This document shows positions 25,200 to 33,218 of a DNA stretch of 64,000 nucleotides, one piece after another (position 1 is the stretch's first letter; each line of letters begins with the position of its first letter). The position numbers were made by a program, and so were the translations under genes. Origin of the DNA: NBLH01 sp050296515 (GTDB lineage Bacteria; Bacteroidota; Bacteroidia; Bacteroidales; NBLH01); contig JBNKRJ010000041.1 of NCBI GenBank assembly GCA_050296515.1, positions 22,840-86,839 on the forward strand. Reading direction: 5' to 3'. The notes beneath the pieces are model-generated. The model was not told where the DNA came from. It made no database searches and worked only from the letters and a program-made list of their open reading frames with translations.

Positions 25200-26414
25200 C
25201 TAAAACCTGATGGCTGCATTAAATCCTACAAACATTTTTACGTTCACTTCATCATGGTTTTTGTCGTAAAAATACCATGGTGCAAAGGTGCTTTTAGAAC
25301 CAATCCCCTCTCTGAAATCAAACTCTGAAACCATTACATTGTAAGATGGTCCTGCTACAATTTCAAGTCGGTTAGTCAACTTATAGGATATATTTAATTT
25401 TAAGGTATTCAATAAATTAACTTTGTCGGTATGCCATTCATTTTCATTTACTTGCTGGCTTGTTGCATCAATATTGATATTCATTTTTGGACTTAGGGCA
25501 AACACAGAACCAATACCATAACCATAAGACCAATAGGTATCTTCGCCTGTTTGCTTATATCCAACAGTAAATATGTTATAGAAATGTGGTACCCCAATTT
25601 TGAAAGAAGCATTTGCAAATAACGATTCACTGGCACCTAACTCAAATCTGTAATAGCCATGTTTTACAATACTTAAAAACCCGACAGGTATGCCATCAAC
25701 TGAATCTGCAATGTTTAAAAAACCTATTTGAGCACCTTTAACCTTTTTTGCAACATTCATAAAGCCAGACACTTGCGCTCCGTCTAAATCCTTTGCAATG
25801 TTGATAAAACCGGCAACCTGAGCTCCATCAACACTATCTTTTGAAAAGTTACCAAACCCTGATATCTGGGCACCTGTTGTACTTTTGCCGGTTACGTTCA
25901 CAAAGCCTGAGCCTTGCCATCCTTTCATTTTTCCTTGAACAATATTTATATAACCTGCCCCCATGAAGCCTGAGGTATTGTCAGTGTTTAAGTTCAGGAA
26001 ACCTGCAAACTGGCCTCCACTAAACTCTTTACTTTGATTGTAAAATCCTGCAGCTTGTACTCCATTTGTTTTCCCAAGATTTACATTAGTGAAGCCCGCT
26101 CCTTGAAATCCGTTTACATCGCCTTTATTTGTGTTTGCAATAGTTCCAACTTCTATGGCGTTTACTCCACCATTTACTCCCCACAAGAGATTAAGTGAAA
26201 TATCATTTGAATATTTATAAGAGTTTGCTCCGTTTGTGCCAATTGGATAAAAAAACGTGAATTGAACAGGCTTTGATGCCTTTTTTGAGTTCTCAATGTT
26301 GTTTTCTTCCGAAGTGTTTTTTAACGTTTCCTGTGCATATGTTGAAGAAAAAAAAACAATGCATAACGCAAGTACGAATATTAATTCGAATTTACCAGTT
26401 TTCATTTTATTCAT
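25200..26414 (-). CDS. LA_2272-like surface repeat protein
   Basis: A signal peptide ends near STYAQ (about residue 28). The central part (about 95-245) is a run of about nine units of roughly 18-20 residues built around GAQ(V/I)(A/S)GF.N, for example NGVQAAGFYN, GAQVAGFINIAK and GAQVSGFMNVAK. The last 150 residues have alternating strands and end in Phe (NAAIRF), which suggests a beta-barrel finish in the outer membrane. This matches the family called LA_2272 surface repeat proteins. The gene lies near a BlaI/M56 pair but is separated from it by a terminator. Confidence 0.8.
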   Translation of the reverse strand: MNKMKTGKFELIFVLALCIVFFSSTYAQETLKNTSEENNIENSKKASKPVQFTFFYPIGTNGANSYKYSNDISLNLLWGVNGGVNAIEVGTIANTNKGDVNGFQGAGFTNVNLGKTNGVQAAGFYNQSKEFSGGQFAGFLNLNTDNTSGFMGAGYINIVQGKMKGWQGSGFVNVTGKSTTGAQISGFGNFSKDSVDGAQVAGFINIAKDLDGAQVSGFMNVAKKVKGAQIGFLNIADSVDGIPVGFLSIVKHGYYRFELGASESLFANASFKIGVPHFYNIFTVGYKQTGEDTYWSYGYGIGSVFALSPKMNINIDATSQQVNENEWHTDKVNLLNTLKLNISYKLTNRLEIVAGPSYNVMVSEFDFREGIGSKSTFAPWYFYDKNHDEVNVKMFVGFNAAIRF

Positions 26415-26470
26415 TTTAAAGTTCTATACTTTCTTTTGATCTCTAATCGCGCGCTATTAGAACTTTAAAA
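26414..26470. promoter_or_regulatory. 13-bp inverted repeat upstream of the surface repeat gene
   Basis: TTTTAAAGTTCTA (26414-26426) is the exact reverse complement of TAGAACTTTAAAA (26458-26470), with a 31-base spacer that includes CGCGCG. It begins at the ATG of the minus-strand gene, so it would lie in its leader or promoter. It could be an operator or an RNA hairpin that hides the start. Confidence 0.45.
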
Positions 26471-26729
26471 GCAAGTTGTTTTGTTTTTAAGTTTTATGGC
26501 CCTGCTTTTACCTAATGACAACCGGAATTATTTTCACCCCTATTAAAATGTTTTTTAATAACAATTTGCAAAGAATTTAAACCAAGGTAAATTATTGACT
26601 TACAATAAATTATACAGATTGAGATTTTTCTGTATTTTCTTTCAAAAACATTTTCGAGATTAATAAATGTTAAAAAGCCAATCAAAATAAATCGATTGGC
26701 TTATGCATTTATTTGATCAAATAGAATTT
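26415..26729. other. Gap between surface repeat gene and M56 gene
   Basis: Contains the 13-bp inverted repeat at its left edge and the M56 gene terminator at 26672-26702; the AT-rich middle shows no gene. Confidence 0.6.
26672..26702 (-). terminator. Terminator of the M56/BlaI operon
   Basis: AAGCCAATC / GATTGGCTT stem; on the minus strand it is followed by TTTTTAAC. 28 bases after the M56 stop codon. Confidence 0.88.
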
Positions 26730-28922
26730 TTATTTTTTATTCATCCTTTTTATCAAGTTCTTATGCTCAATCTCAAGTTGTTGTACTTCAAATTGTAGTT
26801 TTTTTTGTTCCTGCAAGATTGTTTCATGTTTTTTTGTGAACTCTTCCTGTATTCTTTTCTTTTCTTTGTTAGAAGTATTGTTCTTTTGTGCTTCACTCAT
26901 TTCCAGCTTCAATTTTACTGAAAGTTCACTAAGCTTTTTTTCCTGTGCTATCAAATCTGCTTTTTGTCTCTCAAGTTTGACCATTTGTAATTTTAAAACC
27001 TCTTCCTCAGTTTTTCCATTGTAATCAGGATTAACATCTAATTTTACATCCAATTTATGTGCTCCCTTTGACTTTTCTTCAAACATTTGCTTGTATTTTT
27101 TGTGAATTTTATCACTTTGCTTTTTGCCGTTGATTACAAGCTCGTTTTCTGTAAAGTTTATCCTATAAGAAACGGCATCCTTTTCAATTAGTCCGTCTTT
27201 TTTCATTTCGTCAATAAGGCTCTCCACAATTTGCATTTTGTGTTCATGAATTTTCATCTGCTTTTCATGCTCAATCATTTCCAGCTCATGCTTCTTCATT
27301 TGTTTTTCATGCTCAACCAGCTCTTTTTCAAATCGTTTCATTTCCATTTCATGCTGAGCTAGTTCCTCTTTATGTTCTTGTAGTTCCTTTCTCTTTTCCA
27401 ACATCTCTTCCTTTTGTTCCCTTAATTCTTTTTCATGAGCCACCATTTCAGCTTCATGTCTCGCCAAGTCAGCCTCATGCTTTTTCATTTCAGTCTCGTG
27501 CTTTGCCATTTCTGCCTGATGCTTTTTCAATTCAATTTCATGTTTCTTAAGGGTATCAAAACCAAACTCAATCTCTTTTTTGTAATCACCCCATTCACTT
27601 TTAGGTATTTCTTTACCATTAGCATAAAACTTTTTTACATTTCTATTTGCATCAAAAATTAATCTGTAGGATACACCATCTTTCGAATAATTAATAGTGC
27701 TTTGTTCACCATCTGTTCTAATAATTGTGTCAAGAATGACTGTGGATTCATCGTTCACTAATTGCTTTTCATTGATTTTCAAATCAGATCTATTCACTGA
27801 TAATGTTCGATTTATAGAACGTAATTTGTTCGCCTTCAATGATTTTGTATTTATTTCATCATTTTGGGAGTTTTTAATAATGTTTGAACTAAACGACATT
27901 ATTGTCAAACTGGCCAGCAATATGAATATTGTAATTATTCCCTCTTTCATTGTTACTTTTGTTTTTTGCGGATTTAAAATTCTTTTAACTCTGTTAAACA
28001 AAGAAGCTTTATTACCAGAAAAAGCTAATGCAAGCAATGTTTTTTCGTGATTTAAAACTTCTAAGTTGGTAAGCGCAGTAGCCAATGCTTTTCTGTCGAT
28101 ATCAGCTAAAATTGCCAGATCATCGCAAGCATTTTCTCTTTCGTTTCGGATGTTTTTGGATATCCAGTAAATTGCAGGATGATAAAAGAATAAAACTTCA
28201 ATGATAGATTGGAAAATATTTATCATGTAGTCATTCCGCTTTATATGAGCCAGTTCGTGTGCCAAAATTGCCTCCACCTGATTATGCGAAAAGCCGGAGA
28301 TAACACCTAAAGGTAAAATAATCACAGGCTTAAAGTAACCCACCACAACCGGCACTTTAATTATTGCAGACTGAAGAATTTGAATACTTCTTCGAATGCC
28401 CAGCTTTTTTGAAAGTTTAAAAAGTTTAGCTTCCCATTGTTCTGGCATTGAGTAAGTTTGATAACTTTTCAAACGCTGACTGTAAGCCAGCCCCCCAATT
28501 ATTTTCAGAAACAACAGCATCACTATAAGATTCCATATTACCACAATCAAGGGCAGGTTTCTTTCGAAATAACTCCTGAAGTCATTCAAAAATGAAGATT
28601 GCCAGTCAGTACTTGTATTTTCAATCACTGCATCAGCAAATTCCTGCTCAACCGGTGTTAGATTAAACACCTGCGTAGCTGTTATTTCATCTTCATTATA
28701 CCCAGCGTATTCATTAATAAATGTGATAACTGCAATTAAAAAAGTAATAAGTAACGCAACAACCGAAACATAATACCTGATTGAAGAGCTGCTCTTTTTT
28801 AAAATAATCATTAAAATGCTTAACAAAATAGCCATGAGTGCAATTTGCCATACCGAATGTAAAATGGTCCATCCCAGAGCATGTACAAATTCATTTGACG
28901 AAAACAAATTCAAAATATTCAT
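26730..28922 (-). CDS. BlaR1-type M56 membrane metallopeptidase with a long His/Glu heptad coiled coil
   Basis: Four membrane segments (about 13-37, 50-70, 108-130 and 325-345) frame an M56 peptidase domain with HELAHIKRND (His222, Glu223, His226) and a downstream ERENACDD, so the zinc site is complete. In BlaR1/MecR1 proteins this protease leads to removal of the partner repressor. The periplasmic part is not a penicillin-binding domain. Instead residues 457-561 are fifteen exact heptads of the form (L/M)xxHExE, followed by another helical region (about 650-730). ATG overlaps the blaI stop by four bases, so both are one operon. The inducing signal is unknown. Confidence 0.88.
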   Translation of the reverse strand: MNILNLFSSNEFVHALGWTILHSVWQIALMAILLSILMIILKKSSSSIRYYVSVVALLITFLIAVITFINEYAGYNEDEITATQVFNLTPVEQEFADAVIENTSTDWQSSFLNDFRSYFERNLPLIVVIWNLIVMLLFLKIIGGLAYSQRLKSYQTYSMPEQWEAKLFKLSKKLGIRRSIQILQSAIIKVPVVVGYFKPVIILPLGVISGFSHNQVEAILAHELAHIKRNDYMINIFQSIIEVLFFYHPAIYWISKNIRNERENACDDLAILADIDRKALATALTNLEVLNHEKTLLALAFSGNKASLFNRVKRILNPQKTKVTMKEGIITIFILLASLTIMSFSSNIIKNSQNDEINTKSLKANKLRSINRTLSVNRSDLKINEKQLVNDESTVILDTIIRTDGEQSTINYSKDGVSYRLIFDANRNVKKFYANGKEIPKSEWGDYKKEIEFGFDTLKKHEIELKKHQAEMAKHETEMKKHEADLARHEAEMVAHEKELREQKEEMLEKRKELQEHKEELAQHEMEMKRFEKELVEHEKQMKKHELEMIEHEKQMKIHEHKMQIVESLIDEMKKDGLIEKDAVSYRINFTENELVINGKKQSDKIHKKYKQMFEEKSKGAHKLDVKLDVNPDYNGKTEEEVLKLQMVKLERQKADLIAQEKKLSELSVKLKLEMSEAQKNNTSNKEKKRIQEEFTKKHETILQEQKKLQFEVQQLEIEHKNLIKRMNKK

Positions 28923-29311
28923 TTTTCACCCCCTTCCTCTAACTTATCCAACAGTTTCCTGATTTCATCCAACTCTTTTTTTGAAGTTTTTCTGTTCCCC
29001 AAAGCCTGCATGACCATCTTCATAGCCGAGCCACGAAAAGTTTTATCCAAAAATCGGTCTAGCAACTGTTTTTGAACAACTTCTTCTTTTACTCCTGCTT
29101 CATAAACATGTGTTCTGCTTTCTTCGTTACGACTAACAAGCTTTTTTTCAAACATAATTTGCATCATTTTCAGTGTGGTAGTATAGCCTGTACTTTTCTC
29201 TTCATTCAGTTTGTCATTTACAAACCTCACTGTAGAGGGACCATATTGCCATAAAACCTGAAGTATTTGCAATTCTGCTTCTGTAGGCTTTGAGTTATTC
29301 TCTTTCATCAT
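28919..29311 (-). CDS. BlaI/MecI/CopY family transcriptional repressor
   Basis: The 130-residue protein has the winged-helix pattern of the family: TEAELQILQVLWQYGPSTVRFV (about 9-30), then KSTGYTTTLKMMQIMFEKKLV and a C-terminal dimerisation helix. Family members repress their own operon and that of a paired M56 protease, which follows here with a four-base overlap. Three palindromes with a TACGAA(A)-TTTCGTA core lie within 90 bases upstream of its start and are the likely operators. Two consecutive ATG codons mark the start; the first is used. Confidence 0.93.
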   Translation of the reverse strand: MMKENNSKPTEAELQILQVLWQYGPSTVRFVNDKLNEEKSTGYTTTLKMMQIMFEKKLVSRNEESRTHVYEAGVKEEVVQKQLLDRFLDKTFRGSAMKMVMQALGNRKTSKKELDEIRKLLDKLEEGGEK

Positions 29312-29322
29312 AATTCACATAA

Positions 29323-29342
29323 ATTACGAAACGTTTCGTAAT
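29323..29342. promoter_or_regulatory. BlaI operator 1
   Basis: Perfect 20-bp palindrome ATTACGAAACGTTTCGTAAT, 12 bases upstream of the blaI start codon. Confidence 0.8.
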
Positions 29343-29350
29343 ACAAATTT

Positions 29351-29368
29351 ATACGAAGAGTTTCGTAT
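29351..29368. promoter_or_regulatory. BlaI operator 2
   Basis: ATACGAA-GAGT-TTCGTAT: 7-bp arms identical in core to the other two sites, one imperfect centre. Confidence 0.75.
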
Positions 29369-29379
29369 TTCCAAGTTTT

Positions 29380-29397
29380 CTACGAAATATTTCGTAG
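29380..29397. promoter_or_regulatory. BlaI operator 3
   Basis: Perfect 18-bp palindrome CTACGAAATATTTCGTAG. The three centres are spaced 27 and 29 bases apart, between two and three helical turns. Confidence 0.8.
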
Positions 29398-29456
29398 AAA
29401 AGAAGTCGTTTCTGTTTAACTTACTGATAACAAGCAGCTTGATAGTTTAATTTCTT

Positions 29457-30038
29457 TTAGTCCTTAATTTCTTTCCAGTCGTTAAAAGGCTCAGGAACCA
29501 AATGTTCGTGCCATAATTCCTCAATTTTTTTAGTCTTCTTATCAACCTGGTAGCACCATGCAGCATCACCTGATTGGTAAGTCACTTCAAAATATCCTGG
29601 TTCTTCTTTTATTTCGTAAGAGCTCCCTGATTCAACCATCCTGGTATAATCATCTGTGTTTAAAGCTAATTTGATTTTTGCTTCGTCATCCGGAGTCAGT
29701 TTGTATTTTCGAATGGTCGGGTCGTAATCATCATAATTAACCTGCGTACCATTATCAGAAAAACCAATGTAAATGATATAGTTACGGTAAAGTTTTTCTT
29801 TGGCTTCGTATTTAAAACCCATAGAGAAATAAACAAAAACAAAGTCATTATCAGCCATAACCCTGACTTTTTTCTTTTTTATTTCAGAAGTATTTATTCC
29901 CTCTTCATTCAAAAACTCAATTGCCTCACTTATAATAGATTTTTTCCCTGACTTCTTTAATTTTTCAATTTTTTGAGAATAAACTGATCCCATAATTACA
30001 ACTATAAGGAAAAATAAGAGATGAACTTTTTTGAGCAT
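29457..30038 (-). CDS. Exported protein of unknown function
   Basis: A signal peptide (residues 1-21, ending SVYSQ) is followed by about 170 residues of mixed helix and strand. Segments such as NDFVFVYFSMGFKYEAKEKLYRN suggest a beta-sheet core, and the C-terminal half is acidic with two Trp near the end. I do not recognise a family. Its upstream region is shared with the divergent acetyltransferase gene. The gene is upstream of the BlaI operators in the same orientation, but nothing shows that it belongs to that regulon. Confidence 0.7.
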   Translation of the reverse strand: MLKKVHLLFFLIVVIMGSVYSQKIEKLKKSGKKSIISEAIEFLNEEGINTSEIKKKKVRVMADNDFVFVYFSMGFKYEAKEKLYRNYIIYIGFSDNGTQVNYDDYDPTIRKYKLTPDDEAKIKLALNTDDYTRMVESGSSYEIKEEPGYFEVTYQSGDAAWCYQVDKKTKKIEELWHEHLVPEPFNDWKEIKD

Positions 30039-30107
30039 AGTTTTTATAGTAATGATTCAAAATTCCAGGAATATTCATAAAATTACTCTAAAAATGGATG
30101 ATGTTTT

Positions 30108-30115
30108 TATTTTTG
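30108..30115 (+). promoter_or_regulatory. -7 element deciding the acetyltransferase start
   Basis: TATTTTTG matches TAnnTTTG exactly. It lies inside the longest open frame (from 30098), so the first ATG would not be transcribed and the ATG at 30146 is preferred. Confidence 0.5.
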
Positions 30116-30145
30116 CCAACAAATTCTAATAAGATTTTAGTCCAA

Positions 30146-30715
30146 ATGAATAAAGCTATAAACGAAAATGCATTCGATACTTTTCCATTACTCGACAGCG
30201 AGCGATTAATTTATCGTGATTTTAAAGAAAGTGATGCTCAGAATCTTTTCGAAATCCGCTCGGATAAACGGGTGATGAATTATATGGATACCTTTAAACA
30301 TCAATCAATTGATGATGCTAAAGCATTGATAGACAGCATAAATACTTCATTCGAGGAGAAAAATGGAATCAACTGGGTAGTTATTGAGAAATCAAGTGAG
30401 CAATTTGTAGGTTATTTTGGTTTCTGGAGATTAATGAAAGACCACTGCAGAGCTGAAGTTGGGTACGCATTAAGTCCTGATTTTTGGGGAAAAGGTTATA
30501 TGACTGAAGCAATGAATAAAATGATTGGTTTTGGGTTTAATGACCTAAAGCTGCATAGCATTGAGGCTAATGTAAATCCAAATAATGAAAGCTCAATTAA
30601 ATTGCTTGAAAGATCGGGTTTTAGGAAAGAGGCCTATTTTCGCGAAAACTATTTATTCAATGGAGAATTCATAGATAGTGTGATTTACTCCTTACTGGAA
30701 AGTGATTCAAGATAA
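30146..30715 (+). CDS. GNAT family N-acetyltransferase, RimJ/RimL type
   Basis: From MNKAINEN the protein has about 189 residues, normal for RimJ/RimL-like enzymes. Seen: SERLIYRDFKESDAQNLFEI at the start, the acetyl-CoA loop FWGKGYMTEAMNKM, and the C-terminal EANVNPNNESSIKLLERSGF motif. Such enzymes acetylate N-terminal or small-molecule amines; the substrate is unknown. The start is moved 48 bases downstream of the longest frame because a -7 promoter element overlaps the earlier ATG. Monocistronic, followed by a long imperfect hairpin. Confidence 0.85.
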   Translation: MNKAINENAFDTFPLLDSERLIYRDFKESDAQNLFEIRSDKRVMNYMDTFKHQSIDDAKALIDSINTSFEEKNGINWVVIEKSSEQFVGYFGFWRLMKDHCRAEVGYALSPDFWGKGYMTEAMNKMIGFGFNDLKLHSIEANVNPNNESSIKLLERSGFRKEAYFRENYLFNGEFIDSVIYSLLESDSR

Positions 30716-30718
30716 AAG

Positions 30719-30762
30719 AGTTCCTACGTTGATTTCAAAGATGAAACCAACATAGGAACCCT
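30719..30762. terminator. Long imperfect hairpin after the acetyltransferase gene
   Basis: GTTCCTACGTTGATTTC pairs with GAAACCAACATAGGAAC, with two mismatches and a six-base loop. The T run (TCTTTTATC) is on the minus strand, so it best serves transcription arriving from the right; it also ends the plus-strand gene a few bases after its stop. Confidence 0.7.
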
Positions 30763-30806
30763 GACTACGGAAATGGTGTATTTTTAGATTTGAGTTTTAT
30801 AGTGAA

Positions 30807-30970
30807 TTAGATCTCACTTTCTTCTACAAGACTAGTCTGATACTCACCTCTTTCAAGCATGACAGCATGATACATGCTTGCAAAAGCTGCTGTTATCCGG
30901 ATGATTCAGTTTGACTTAGAATTATTGTTGGAAATAGAAACACTACAAGAATAACTATCATTGGTTTCAT
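30807..30970 (-). pseudogene. Small exported peptide gene, apparently frameshifted
   Basis: On the minus strand an ATG at 30970 opens a 25-codon frame encoding a typical signal peptide (MKPMIVILVVFLFPTIILSQ) and stops at 30893. In another frame, from about 30905 to 30807, the same strand encodes a protein-like stretch with AAFASMYHAVMLERGEY and ends in TAA. A one-base change near 30900 would join the two into a 55-residue exported protein. Alternatively the signal-like ORF is chance. A hairpin with a minus-strand T run follows downstream. Confidence 0.35.
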
Positions 30971-31151
30971 AATTCAGTTTTTTAGTTAAAGTTAATCAAT
31001 TTTATTTCAGAACGGATAAAGATATCTGCACTTAGCCACTTAGCCAATGTTGTCTATGTTCCACTTTCGTCGTCATGCACCTAAAAACAAAATAAGATTG
31101 TCCATACTAAAAGTGTTTTTTATTTTTACAAAACAAACCAAATAGCTTTTA

Positions 31152-32078
31152 ATGTACTCATTTGTAATTCCGGCATTTAACGAAGAAGAAAACGTAAAAT
31201 TGATTTATCAACGACTGCTTGATTTAATGAAAAAGCATGACAGGGGCTTTGAAATCATTTTTGTTGACGATGGTAGCCGAGACAAAACAAAAGATATTTT
31301 AATTGAACTAGCTAATGGGGATAAGAGACTAAAAATCATAAGTTTAAGCAGGAATTTCGGACACCAATCAGCTCTTACGGCAGGATTAAAATATGCAAAA
31401 GGAGATGCAATTATTTCATTGGATTGTGATTTACAGGATCCTCCTGAAGTAATTGAACAAATGATTGAAAAATGGAAAGAAGGAGCAGACATTGTTTACG
31501 CAAGACGTATCAATTATCGCAAAGATAATTTCATAAAAAAATTAGCATCCAAGTTTTATTACAGAATCCTGACCAGGATGGCCGATATTGATATCCCAAG
31601 GAATGTAGGTGATTTCAGATTGGTTAGCAAGGTAGTTTTGGATGAAGTGAACCAGATGGATGAAAAATCCAGATATTTGCGTGGAATGGTAGCCTGGACA
31701 GGATTTAAACATGATTTTGTGGATTATTATCGACCCGACAGAGAGCATGGGACTCCCGGTTACTCATTCAGAAAGCTCATTACACTGGGTATGAATGGTT
31801 TCCTTGATTTTTCGTTTTTCCCATTAAGAGTAGGATTTGTTCTAGGGATTATAAGCATATTTACAGGGATGGGTTTGTTGATTTACCAGTTCTTAGATTT
31901 TATTATCAATGGCGCATACTATCACCTTTATAAATGGCTTTCTGTTGCGACATTTATTTTTATGGGTTTTTTGTTTATGCTGATTTGGATAATAGGTGAA
32001 TACATTGGGAAAATTTATAATGAGGTGAGGTCCAGACCGATATATATTGTGAAGGAGAAAATAAATATTGAGGAATAA
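31152..32078 (+). CDS. GT2 polyprenyl-phosphate glycosyltransferase, DPM1/GtrB type
   Basis: The GT-A domain (about 1-225) shows VIPAFNEEENV, FVDDGSRDKT and the metal and catalytic motif SLDCDLQDPPE, with NVGDFRLVS further on. Two C-terminal membrane helices (about 230-255 and 265-290) are typical of GtrB-like enzymes, which transfer a hexose from UDP- or GDP-sugar to undecaprenyl phosphate. The product would be a lipid-linked donor for membrane glycosyltransferases such as the GT39-like protein encoded at 35043. It is the first gene of the glycan locus and is followed after three bases by a GT4 gene. Confidence 0.9.
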   Translation: MYSFVIPAFNEEENVKLIYQRLLDLMKKHDRGFEIIFVDDGSRDKTKDILIELANGDKRLKIISLSRNFGHQSALTAGLKYAKGDAIISLDCDLQDPPEVIEQMIEKWKEGADIVYARRINYRKDNFIKKLASKFYYRILTRMADIDIPRNVGDFRLVSKVVLDEVNQMDEKSRYLRGMVAWTGFKHDFVDYYRPDREHGTPGYSFRKLITLGMNGFLDFSFFPLRVGFVLGIISIFTGMGLLIYQFLDFIINGAYYHLYKWLSVATFIFMGFLFMLIWIIGEYIGKIYNEVRSRPIYIVKEKINIEE

Positions 32079-32081
32079 GTT

Positions 32082-33215
32082 TTGAAAATTTTGATGCTAA
32101 ATAATGAATATCCTCCACTAGGAGGTGGAACAGGAACAGTAAACAAAGAAATACTTGAACACATAGCTCAATATCCCGAGATAAAAGTTGATTTAATTAC
32201 CAGTAGTATTGAAAAAAACAATTCTATTTTACAGTTATCTCCAAATATTAGAATTATCAGGTTAGGATTAAAGAGCAAGAATATTCACCATGCTTCAAAC
32301 CTTGAATTAATAAAATATACCATAAAAGCATTTCTTCATGCAAGAAAACTTCAAAAAAAAGAAGGTTATGACTTTAGTTTTGGATGGAGTACAATTCCTG
32401 CTGGCTTCGTTTGCTATTTATTACTAATATTTTTCCGGCTACCATTTATAGTTAGAGTTGGAGGGCCTGATATTCCAGGATTTGAGGAGCGCTACAGAGT
32501 AGTTTATAAAATTATTTCTCCAATTATTAAACGCATATGGAAACAGGCTGATCTCATAATTACAAAATGCCAGACAGAATATGAGATGATTAAAGCAATC
32601 AATAAGAATCTTCCTTTAAAAATTATAAATAATGGTATTGATATTGAGAAATTTACAAAAAAAGAGTTTGCTGATAGCACTGTTTTGAAAGCGATTTGTC
32701 CTGCCAGGTTAATCAAACGAAAAGGACAGGATGTTTTGATTAAAGCGGTGGCTTTATTAAAGCAAATTGGAATTTTATTTCAAGTTGATTTGATTGGAGA
32801 TGGCGATGAAAAAGAAAACTACATTAAACTTGCACAAAAATTAAATGTATTAGATTCAATTAATTTCAAATCATATATACCAAGAGAACAAATGCAAAAA
32901 GCTTATCATGAAGCAGATGTTTTTGTCCTACCGTCATACAATGAAGGAATGAGTAATGCATTACTTGAAGCTATGGCTTGTGGTTTGCCTGTGGTTGTTA
33001 CTGATGTTGGAGGTACACAAGAGCTCCTTGATGATGGAGAAAATGGATTTGTTTTTCCTGTGGGAAATGTGGATATGCTAAGTCAAATATTGGAAAAAAT
33101 AGCAAAAGCACCCGCTCAATTAAATGAAATGGGAGTAAAATCAAGAAAAAAAGCAGAAGCATTGGGCTGGGATAAAATCTTAGATGAATTTTTAGACATT
33201 TTTGAAAATTATTAG
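32082..33215 (+). CDS. GT4 family glycosyltransferase
   Basis: GT-B fold of 377 residues: an N-terminal part with NNEYPPLGGGTGTVNKEI, and a C-terminal nucleotide-sugar domain with CPARLIKRKGQDVLIKA and the EX7E motif EGMSNALLEAMACG (Glu287 and Glu295). GT4 enzymes are retaining transferases that use NDP-sugars. The start is TTG at 32082 (MKILMLNNEYPP), three bases after the previous stop, which gives the usual first strand. Acceptor and sugar cannot be told from sequence. Confidence 0.88.
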   Translation: MKILMLNNEYPPLGGGTGTVNKEILEHIAQYPEIKVDLITSSIEKNNSILQLSPNIRIIRLGLKSKNIHHASNLELIKYTIKAFLHARKLQKKEGYDFSFGWSTIPAGFVCYLLLIFFRLPFIVRVGGPDIPGFEERYRVVYKIISPIIKRIWKQADLIITKCQTEYEMIKAINKNLPLKIINNGIDIEKFTKKEFADSTVLKAICPARLIKRKGQDVLIKAVALLKQIGILFQVDLIGDGDEKENYIKLAQKLNVLDSINFKSYIPREQMQKAYHEADVFVLPSYNEGMSNALLEAMACGLPVVVTDVGGTQELLDDGENGFVFPVGNVDMLSQILEKIAKAPAQLNEMGVKSRKKAEALGWDKILDEFLDIFENY

Positions 33216-33218
33216 TAA

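Larger units (their letters stand above)
30716..31151. other. Gap before the glycan locus
   Basis: Holds the hairpin at 30719-30762, the broken small gene at 30807-30970 (with an internal perfect CAAGCATG/CATGCTTG hairpin near 30880-30906) and the region upstream of the first glycan gene, where no exact promoter was found. Confidence 0.55.

Noticed and set aside
27238..27552. Tandem DNA repeat or CRISPR-like array
   Set aside because: The repeated look comes from coding for 7-residue His/Glu heptads; there are no spacers and the DNA units vary.
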